49,593 nt of DNA from Candidatus Parcubacteria bacterium (GTDB lineage: Bacteria; Patescibacteria; ABY1; BM507; UBA12075): contig PKTK01000011.1 of assembly GCA_002869165.1 (NCBI GenBank), positions 1 through 49,593 of the forward strand. The letters are read 5' to 3'. Under the pieces are notes generated by a model. The model made no database searches. It saw nothing but the letters and a program-made list of their open reading frames with translations, and was not told the DNA's origin. Shown here piece by piece: positions 44,768 through 49,593 of the stretch; position 1 is the stretch's first letter; the number at the start of each line of letters is the position of its first letter. Position numbers and translations under genes: made by a program.

Positions 44768-44795
44768 TTGACAAATTTTTTAAATATGATATAAT
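44768..44795 (+). promoter_or_regulatory. strong promoter
   Basis: TTGACA (44768-44773), 16-bp spacer, TGATATAAT with the -10 at 44790-44795. Confidence 0.75.
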
Positions 44796-44806
44796 TTAGA
44801 TATAAG

Positions 44807-44830
44807 AAGTAGCAAATATGCTACTTTTTT
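44807..44830 (+). terminator. terminator-like hairpin only a few bases after the promoter
   Basis: AAGTAGCA-aata-TGCTACTT and a U-run end about 30 nt after the expected transcript start, ahead of the gene at 44895; an attenuator or the end of a tiny RNA. Confidence 0.65.
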
Positions 44831-44894
44831 GAACAAAAATAAAAATAAATATAAAAATAACATAAAATGAGGGATTTGTGTTATAAACAAACTT

Positions 44895-45197
44895 ATGCCA
44901 AATGAAGCACAATTCATGTCTGCCATAAATAAACCAACTGTTCATGGAAAATATGAAAATCAAGACACCAAAGAAAAAGGAAGTCTTGAAAAAAGAATTG
45001 AAGATAACATGAATAATTTTAGAGAACAATTCGCTACATTTAATGAAGATGAGCCAATTTTAATAAAAGCACAAGAACTTCTAGATGAATTTGGTAGCAG
45101 TAGCAATATTCCAGAATCAGAACTAGATTTTGATAAATCAAATTTTGATGAAGCAAGACTTCTAGGAATGGCAAAAATATTAGAAAATAATCAATAG
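44895..45197 (+). CDS. small acidic protein, paralogue of the next gene
   Basis: 100 aa, soluble, rich in Glu, Asp and Asn, no Cys. Its C-terminal part (AQELLDEFGSSSNIPESELD...EARLLGMAKILE) aligns with that of the 45220 gene. No clear ribosome binding site. Function unknown. Confidence 0.6.
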   Translation: MPNEAQFMSAINKPTVHGKYENQDTKEKGSLEKRIEDNMNNFREQFATFNEDEPILIKAQELLDEFGSSSNIPESELDFDKSNFDEARLLGMAKILENNQ

Positions 45198-45219
45198 TCA
45201 TATAATAAGGAGGTAAACA

Positions 45220-45435
45220 GTGACTGATAACAATCTTTCTAATAGATTCGAATCATACAAAGAAAACATTACCCTGTTCCAATTAGCCATTAGACTAATA
45301 AAAGAATATGGGAAAACGGACAAAATCCCGCTTGGAGAGATTAAGCAATCAAATACGGGGTTTTCTGAAGAAGATCTTATTGCCTGTTGTAAACTTGCTG
45401 AAGAAGAAATAATTAAAGAAAAGCTAGTACATTGA
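45220..45435 (+). CDS. small acidic protein, paralogue of the previous gene
   Basis: 71 aa from a GTG with AAGGAGG 6 nt upstream. The core (AIRLIKEYGKTDKIPLGEIK...EDLIACCKLAEEE) has the same helix-loop-helix order as the previous protein. It is 22 bp downstream of that gene and shares the terminator at 45444. Function unknown. Confidence 0.68.
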   Translation: MTDNNLSNRFESYKENITLFQLAIRLIKEYGKTDKIPLGEIKQSNTGFSEEDLIACCKLAEEEIIKEKLVH

Positions 45436-45678
45436 TTTATATTGAGCATATTCAAGAAACATGTGAATATGCTCTTTTTTATTAAAAAAATAAAGACCGG
45501 AATTATTGTATCCGGTCTTTTTGAGATTTTGCTTACTCCGTTTTCGAGAGTAAAGTTTTTTGCCTTTTTTATGGCCATGACTCCCGCCTCTTTTATGAAG
45601 GGTTTCCAGAGCTACATTTGGCAGTTTGATCTTTGGGATCTCCTTGTTTTTGCTCCTAATCCTCTTTCTTTTTTTCAT
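45424..45678 (-). CDS. small basic protein whose frame runs through a terminator
   Basis: 84 codons. The first 55 residues are strongly basic (KKRKRIRSKNK, GGSHGHKKGKKLYSRKRSK), like a nucleic-acid-binding tail or small ribosome-associated protein. The frame has no stop before the intrinsic terminator at 45491-45520, so most transcripts would lack a stop codon. It starts 9 nt after the stop of the Cys-rich gene at 45688. Unknown function. Confidence 0.5.
   Translation of the reverse strand: MKKRKRIRSKNKEIPKIKLPNVALETLHKRGGSHGHKKGKKLYSRKRSKQNLKKTGYNNSGLYFFNKKEHIHMFLEYAQYKSMY
45444..45480 (+). terminator. intrinsic terminator of the paralogous pair
   Basis: GAGCATATTC..GAATATGCTCTTTTTT, 10-bp stem with U6. 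Confidence 0.85.
45485..45524 (-). terminator. intrinsic terminator of the leftward small-gene set
   Basis: On the minus strand, AAAGACCGGA..TCCGGTCTTT then TATTTTTTT. Confidence 0.8.
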
Positions 45679-45687
45679 TTCATCATC

Positions 45688-45906
45688 CTATATTTTACAA
45701 TTTTCACAAAGGTCTCCTTTTGAAGGAGATCCGCATTGACTACAGCCTAACATAATATGACCATATATTCCACTATACTGGCCAATACGTTTTTGAATGA
45801 TGGTACTACGACGAACTTTTCTTTGTTTGTCCTGATAGTGGTAAGACCCTTTAGAACCGCTACATTCCTCTCTACAATACACTCTTGTACATTCTTGGCA
45901 AGCCAT
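45688..45906 (-). CDS. small zinc-ribbon-like protein
   Basis: 72 aa with Cys at both ends: MACQECTRVYCREEC at the start and GCSQCGSPSKGDLCENC at the end. The latter is a plausible treble zinc ribbon. The middle is basic. TTTGGAGGATTTAG precedes the ATG. Possibly a viral or plasmid regulator; not recognised. Confidence 0.65.
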   Translation of the reverse strand: MACQECTRVYCREECSGSKGSYHYQDKQRKVRRSTIIQKRIGQYSGIYGHIMLGCSQCGSPSKGDLCENCKI

Positions 45907-45946
45907 AGGCTAAATCCTCCAAATTTTATTTTATTTATTTTTCCTT

Positions 45947-45997
45947 TAATATTTCACTTTTATCAAATGAAATATTAGAGAAAAGCGAAGTTTTCTC
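45947..45997 (-). repeat. double-hairpin element, copy 1
   Basis: TAATATTTCA/TGAAATATTA stem followed on the plus strand by GAGAAAA-gcgaag-TTTTCTC. It sits in the 5' region of the 45688-45906 gene. Confidence 0.8.
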
Positions 45998-45999
45998 AT

Positions 46000-46278
46000 T
46001 TATTCCTCCAAAAAATAAAATTTATCATCTACTTTCAAACAATCCCTCATTCCTTCTATCCAAATAAAAGCTTCTGCGTTCTCATAATAATAATTATCCT
46101 CCTCGACAGTTTCTAGTTTTTTAACGCTTTCTTCTTTAACTACGCAGACTCCACAACAAACTTTTCCCATAAAACTCAATTCTCCTTTTTCCCAAGCATT
46201 AATCAGATCTTTCTTATTTCCCTTGAATTCTACTCCATAACTTGCAAACCCAAATTCTTCATCGATGTAAATTTTCAT
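46000..46278 (-). CDS. hypothetical protein, 92 aa
   Basis: Acidic soluble protein with a VCCGVCVV segment and aromatic stretches (NYYYENAEAFIWIEGM). Strong ribosome binding site (CCAAGGAGGCTATT). Not recognised; the small size and context suggest a viral or plasmid accessory gene. Confidence 0.65.
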   Translation of the reverse strand: MKIYIDEEFGFASYGVEFKGNKKDLINAWEKGELSFMGKVCCGVCVVKEESVKKLETVEEDNYYYENAEAFIWIEGMRDCLKVDDKFYFLEE

Positions 46279-46320
46279 AATAGCCTCCTTGGCTTTTGTT
46301 TTTTTGTCTTTAATATTCCC

Positions 46321-46373
46321 TCTAACATTGCACTTAGTATAAATGAAATATTAGAGAAAAGCGAAGTTTTCTC
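46321..46373 (-). repeat. double-hairpin element, copy 2
   Basis: CTAACATTGCA..TGAAATATTAG (two mismatches) plus GAGAAAA-gcgaag-TTTTCTC, upstream of the 46000-46278 gene. Confidence 0.8.
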
Positions 46374-46470
46374 GTTTTGCTTTTGCTTGATCTTCTCATC
46401 CGGTAACGCTCAAGCAAGCATTACTCTGACCACCCAAGAAGTAGGTGCCTAAAAAGGTAAAGTCAAGCTC

Positions 46471-46764
46471 CTAGACCCTGGTGATCAGAAAAGGAGTAAC
46501 ACCGATCTCGAGAATCTCCTCGATGGTGTACTCTTTTCCGAACTCGAGTCGGCCCTTGGGCTTCAAGGCAAGTGCCTCATCATAGCCCTGGCAGACTCCT
46601 CGAGTCTCGGTCGGATCGACACCGATCGCCTTTACGGTCTGGTGACCGCAAAAGTTCTCAGCGTCTACCGCCCAAGCCCGAGCTTCGTCGAGAGAAATCA
46701 CCTTGGCGGTGAAATTTCCCTCTTCGAGGAGCATAGGAGCAGAAAGAATTGCTTTTCTCGTCAT
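46471..46764 (-). CDS. DUF1874 protein, relative of the viral ring nuclease AcrIII-1
   Basis: 97 aa. The family is known from archaeal viruses (STIV B116, SIRV1 gp29), phages and ICE gene yddF. SIRV1 gp29 (AcrIII-1) degrades cyclic tetra-adenylate and so blocks type III CRISPR immunity. Visible family features: start ILSAPMLL, strand TAKVISLDEARAW, then FCGHQTVKAIG with H41 at the place of catalytic His47, GRLEFGKEY with an Arg at the place of Arg85, and the end TIEEILEIGV. Both catalytic positions are kept. The gene is far richer in G+C than its neighbours, which suggests recent transfer. GGGAGGCTTGCTCT precedes the ATG. Confidence 0.78.
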   Translation of the reverse strand: MTRKAILSAPMLLEEGNFTAKVISLDEARAWAVDAENFCGHQTVKAIGVDPTETRGVCQGYDEALALKPKGRLEFGKEYTIEEILEIGVTPFLITRV

Positions 46765-46829
46765 AGAGCAAGCCTCCCTTCCTTAATTAATTGTCAAATG
46801 TTTATCAAGGAGTGACAATATCTCCTTCC

Positions 46830-46880
46830 CTCTAGCATCTCACTACTTATAATGAGATATTAGAGAAAAGCGAAGTTTTT
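46830..46880 (-). repeat. double-hairpin element, copy 3
   Basis: CTCTAGCATCTCA..TGAGATATTAGAG followed by GAGAAAAGCGAAGTTTTTT, upstream of the DUF1874 gene. Confidence 0.8.
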
Positions 46881-47231
46881 TTAATTTTTTTCTTACTGAA
46901 ATTGTAACAATTTAAAGTGTTTTGCTCAGGCCGATTGATAAAGTCGGTTTTTCCATATCGCTATCGAGGCACACTTTAGCCCCGCAATCATTCCGCTCCA
47001 ATGCGAGAGCGAACACGGAGATTTGATTGAACTCCCCAATTACCTCAGAATTTTATTCTTTGGTTTTTGGTCAAGACCGTGGATAAATATATGTTATCAA
47101 TTCATATACCATCCCACACCTAGTTTACAATATCTTTAAAACAATACATTGTTTTAAAGTATTGCTGCTACTACAATGGTACTTAACTGTCACCATTTAT
47201 AGCAGTGCTAGGATTTTCACTATTACAACCC
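46881..47231. other. non-coding unit between elements 3 and 4
   Basis: No ORF of note. It contains CCGATTGATAAAGTCGGTTTTT (terminator-like on the plus strand), an ACGAGG/CACTTT..CCCCGCAAT block repeated at 47331-47400, the palindrome CTTTAAAACAAT/ATTGTTTTAAAG at 47144, and the hairpin AATGGT..ACCATT near 47177. It looks like RNA-coding or regulatory sequence. Confidence 0.4.
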
Positions 47232-47302
47232 AATAGCATTTCACAAATAATTTATGAAATATTATCGAGGGGAGACTTTTTCGATTGTCGAAAAAATCTC
47301 CC
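47232..47302 (-). repeat. double-hairpin element, copy 4 (variant)
   Basis: TAGCATTTCA..TGAAATATTA as in the others, but the second hairpin is longer: GGGAGACTTTTTCGA-ttg-TCGAAAAAATCTCCC. Confidence 0.7.
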
Positions 47303-47646
47303 TAAAATGTGTTTGAAATAGCGGGTCCGATTGATGGTCGGTTTGTGCTTGCCTATTTCTTTTTCTTAACGAGGTCACTTTTTTATCCCCGCAATATCCT
47401 TCCTTTGCTTTATTTAATGGCGCAAAGGATTACAGATGGTTAGTCTGCTTGTTGGTTTGGATCGTGGATGCTCGGATCAAGCACCCCCTTGCTTTTTACA
47501 ATATCCCTTGAGGAAAGGAAATATCGCTTCGGGCTCTACGTGGCCCCTTGGAGGAGATCACTACCCCCAACCCATGGCGAGTTACCAACTCACCCCGAAT
47601 CGCTTACGCGACACTTCCGGACAGTCAGAAGATTTTTGGATTTCTC
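47303..47646. other. non-coding unit between elements 4 and 5
   Basis: It starts with a second copy of the CCGATTGAT..GTCGG and CGAGG..CACTTT..CCCCGCAAT block. The right part (47480-47630) is GC-rich with hairpins such as GGCGAGTT..AACTC. Plus-strand frames here lack a ribosome binding site and protein-like composition, so I do not call a gene. Confidence 0.4.
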
Positions 47647-47699
47647 CTCTAGCATCTCACTACTTATAATGAGATATTAGAGAAAAGCGAAGTTTTCTC
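47647..47699 (-). repeat. double-hairpin element, copy 5
   Basis: Its shared core is identical to copy 3, with a complete second hairpin GAGAAAA-gcgaag-TTTTCTC. Confidence 0.8.
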
Positions 47700-47726
47700 T
47701 CTCTACAAAAGCAAAATCTTGCGGAC

Positions 47727-48086
47727 TTATTCATAGCCTGCTAAACATGATGAACATGCTAAATTCAGCTGGCGATGATTAAGATCACGAAGAAAAACAA
47801 TGTCGATTTTATTTAAAATCGCCTTGTCTTTCACTGTGTACCCATAAGATTTTACTTTGACAATCTTTACACGCTTATACAACATGATATATCTTCTTGC
47901 TTTGCAACAATAGAATTTTTTTTCTACTGGTCCAGAAACTGCAAGCGCAATAAAATAAACTGTGTAAAGCTTGTCTTCAAAACGCATAAAATGATCTTTT
48001 ATCCGTTTTGACTTACCAGGATTTTTTAAGATCCTGGCTTCTGCAACATAAAATGGGATACTTCCTATCTTTTTTGCTTTTTCCAT
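47727..48086 (-). CDS. hypothetical protein, 119 aa
   Basis: Basic soluble protein (KIGSIPFYVAEARILKNPGK...CSSCLAGYE) with a C-terminal Cys pair. The start at 48086 is chosen because GGGGGGACAAAA precedes it; the frame is open to 48164, but only through the repeat element. Not recognised. Confidence 0.65.
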   Translation of the reverse strand: MEKAKKIGSIPFYVAEARILKNPGKSKRIKDHFMRFEDKLYTVYFIALAVSGPVEKKFYCCKARRYIMLYKRVKIVKVKSYGYTVKDKAILNKIDIVFLRDLNHRQLNLACSSCLAGYE

Positions 48087-48105
48087 TTTTGTCCCCCCTT
48101 TTTTC

Positions 48106-48155
48106 CTGAACATTCCACTTAGAAAAAGCCTGTTTGAGAAAAGCGAAGTTTTCTC
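48106..48155 (-). repeat. double-hairpin element, copy 6 (diverged)
   Basis: The first stem is degraded; the second, GAGAAAA-gcgaag-TTTTCTC, is intact. Upstream of the 47727-48086 gene. Confidence 0.7.
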
Positions 48156-48228
48156 GTATTGCATTGATAGTGTCCGCTTATCAGGCGCCCAGGTGCTTCC
48201 CCTGAGTATTACAGGTCAGTTTATATCC

Positions 48229-48423
48229 TCATGACATAGAGGGTTGTTTTTTAAACAGCTTACGAACCCCCAGACCGAGAAACACATACTTTAGTACAAA
48301 GACTAAAACGAATGTGCTGGCTACGATGTTCGGATCGTAACCTACGAACAGAGCACTATTGCTCATATACGTACCGATCCATTGAACAAGGCCAAGCAGC
48401 AGAAAAATTGCAAAGTATAGCAT
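48229..48423 (-). CDS. small two-helix membrane protein
   Basis: 64 aa with helices LYFAIFLLLGLVQWIGTYM and NIVASTFVLVFVLKYVFLGLG and a basic C-terminal end inside. ACAGGAGACTAAA precedes the ATG. Not recognised; the size and shape would suit a holin-like or plasmid-maintenance protein, but there is no further support. Confidence 0.65.
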   Translation of the reverse strand: MLYFAIFLLLGLVQWIGTYMSNSALFVGYDPNIVASTFVLVFVLKYVFLGLGVRKLFKKQPSMS

Positions 48424-48455
48424 TTTAGTCTCCTGTAATATGACATTTATTTGTT

Positions 48456-48622
48456 AATTTCCCAAAACTTCGCAAAGGCTTGTTTTATAAATTGCGCACA
48501 ATAAAACTTCGCGGAAAAATTGTGCTAGATATTGTTTATAGAATCTGGAATGCTAAATTTTTATAATTCATTCCTTGTTTCATACAAGCATATCTTGACC
48601 CTTTGCGAAGTTTTGGGAAATT
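48456..48622. repeat. large branched inverted repeat
   Basis: The outer arms AATTTCCCAAAACTTCGCAAAGG and complement (23 bp, perfect) enclose GCTTGT/ACAAGC, GCACAAT..ATTGTGC and GAATG..CATTC. Together they make one long stem with branching hairpins over 167 bp. Confidence 0.75.
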
Positions 48623-48970
48623 CCACCCTCACCCCTTGGAAGAATTCTTTTTTAATTCTCACCACCCCTCCATCTCCATTCTTCAAACAAGAAGGAATAG
48701 GAAAGGATGATACTCTTAACAAATAATTCTTCAAAAAGGTGAGGGTATTTAATTGTCAATGAACTTTCCGTTCTGCACGACAAGCATGTTTTCAGGATTA
48801 ATTGTTTTAGAATTTAAACTACTTTTGATAATCTTTTTCTATTGACCTTTCCCTTGATTTAATTATTTAGTAGAAAGAATATCTAGAAAATGTTATATAT
48901 TTGTAGTTTTTGTTACCGCAGAGACTTGTGGTCAAAATCCGTAGTTTTTTGCATCAGGCTGTTTAGCTTG
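48623..48970 (-). other. long leader region of the leftward set
   Basis: No credible gene. It lies between the promoter at 48978 and the first leftward gene. It contains a C-rich dispersed repeat (48623-48680), a 12-codon minus ORF starting near 48793, and a possible hairpin ACCACAAGTCTCTGCGGT near 48920. Confidence 0.4.
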
Positions 48971-48977
48971 ATATGTC

Positions 48978-49006
48978 AGTATAGCATACATTTTGAATCT
49001 TGTCAA
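48978..49006 (-). promoter_or_regulatory. strong leftward promoter
   Basis: Minus strand TTGACA (49001-49006), 17-bp spacer, TATACT (48978-48983). Likely driver of the small genes between 48423 and 45424. Confidence 0.78.
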
Positions 49007-49110
49007 GACTTTCTAACACATTTTTCTATATAATGGCACTATTTATTTAATATTAGATAAATATTTATGTTATTATATGTTAATGAAATATTACATAATC
49101 AATAAAAACA

Positions 49111-49141
49111 AAAAAATACCTACTTTTTGTTGGCAGGTATT
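49111..49141 (-). terminator. minus-strand terminator overlapping the next promoter
   Basis: On the minus strand, AATACCT..AGGTATTTTTTTG; its stem shares bases with the -35 element of the rightward promoter at 49140. Confidence 0.55.
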
Positions 49142-49168
49142 GACAAATAATTAAATATATGATATAAT
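49140..49168 (+). promoter_or_regulatory. consensus rightward promoter
   Basis: TTGACA (49140-49145), 17-bp spacer, TATAAT (49163-49168): a perfect sigma-70 consensus ahead of the gene at 49221. Confidence 0.88.
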
Positions 49169-49220
49169 GATATATCGAACCTTAAAAAGCAATTTTACAT
49201 TAATTTCCACAGGAGATATC

Positions 49221-49436
49221 ATGAGCAAATGTATCAAATTTTTCATTGGAACCCCGAAGAGAGCACTAGTTTCAATTATATTTGTAGCAGCAATCATCCT
49301 GCTTGACAAAGCGGGGTTAGCAGCGCCGATGATTGATCGGCTTATGCAAGAAACCATCGGTCGTTTCATGGGACCTGTGGTTACAATCGTAGTTCTGATT
49401 GTAATTTTCAGAACAATTCTTGGTGGAAGAAAATAA
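49221..49436 (+). CDS. small membrane protein, 71 aa
   Basis: Start at 49221 because CAGGAGATATC precedes it. Two hydrophobic helices (LVSIIFVAAIILLDKAGLA and GPVVTIVVLIVIFRTIL) with basic ends. Driven by a perfect consensus promoter, so probably highly expressed. Not recognised. Confidence 0.7.
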   Translation: MSKCIKFFIGTPKRALVSIIFVAAIILLDKAGLAAPMIDRLMQETIGRFMGPVVTIVVLIVIFRTILGGRK

Positions 49437-49497
49437 CACAGTTAAACCTATAACCAGGAGGTGAGCCATGGGTGGCTAACTAACACCGAAAGGTAAA

Positions 49498-49522
49498 CCA
49501 GTCCCAGAAGTCTTGGGACTGG
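49498..49522. other. hairpin between minigenes
   Basis: CCAGTCCCA-gaagtct-TGGGACTGG, perfect 9-bp stem, no U-run. Confidence 0.6.
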
Positions 49523-49584
49523 AACCTAGTAGGAGTTAGAACATCTCATAACATAAGAAGGAGAGACAACAGTGAACGGCTAGA

Positions 49585-49593
49585 ATGTCAAAC
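49585..49593 (+). CDS. possible start of a gene cut by the window edge
   Basis: ATGTCAAAC at the very end, 22 bp after AAGGAGAGAC. Only three codons are visible. Confidence 0.25.

Noticed and set aside
47436..47680. Plus-strand ORFs of 70-77 codons
   Set aside because: No ribosome binding site, composition unlike protein, and they overlap a double-hairpin element.
1..49593. Alternative genetic code (UGA as Gly or Trp), suggested by the CPR-like content and the UGA in the 1590 ORF
   Set aside because: prfB is present and other genes read cleanly under the standard code; one UGA in a tiny ORF is not enough.

Overview
The window (about 49.6 kb, AT-rich) looks like the chromosome of a small-genome bacterium, most likely of the Candidate Phyla Radiation/Patescibacteria. 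The evidence is indirect: giant fibronectin-type surface proteins, a single-cleavage type IV pilin, a ComEC without its nuclease domain, a helix-turn-helix protein fused to a membrane anchor, a class III ribonucleotide reductase split in two, and many small orphan membrane proteins. UGA, UAA and UAG are all used as stops and prfB (RF2) is present, so there is no sign of UGA recoding.

Layout. 0.3-2.3 kb: a glycosyltransferase, two small orphan genes and a bacteriohemerythrin. 2.4-18.6 kb (minus strand): a probable operon of a membrane-anchored DNA-binding protein and two paralogous giant surface proteins; the second (about 3,400 codons) is broken by one in-frame amber codon. 18.9-25.2 kb: a decayed membrane gene, a type IV pilin, tRNA-Pro, comEC, prfB, and a toxin-antitoxin-like pair whose Fic toxin is broken.

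25.4-35.3 kb is the most striking part: an integron-like cassette array. A divergent tyrosine recombinase (287 aa, without the extra segment typical of IntI) faces an attI-like site and twelve attC-like sites. The sites have R''/R' cores (consensus G^TTRNRY followed by GAAAT), complementary L''/L' arms and a shared internal hairpin. In ten of twelve cassettes the R'' core matches the cassette's own first bases, the classical integron signature; the core of cassette 11 and the whole of cassette 12 do not match. Several cassettes carry extended terminal inverted repeats that bracket the gene. Cargo: an ADP-ribosyltransferase-like protein, a NagB-family sugar-phosphate isomerase/deaminase, small membrane proteins, orphans, three cassettes with no ORF before their attC, and a tRNA-like unit inside one attC loop.

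35.4-36.6 kb holds a small three-gene operon, followed at 36.6-36.95 kb by two tandem homologous structured RNAs, each with its own promoter and terminator and with compensatory base changes between them. 37-43 kb (minus strand): an HtrA-type protease and an nrdR-nrdD-(separate glycyl-radical peptide)-nrdG-membrane protein-ogt operon with tandem NrdR boxes and a leader hairpin. 43.4-44.7 kb: an endonuclease Q-like PHP protein.

44.8-49.6 kb looks like a virus- or plasmid-derived island: tiny genes with strong ribosome binding sites, separated by six copies of a double-hairpin element, including a GC-rich DUF1874 protein related to the viral type III anti-CRISPR ring nuclease AcrIII-1, and a strong leftward promoter near 49.0 kb that probably drives the set.
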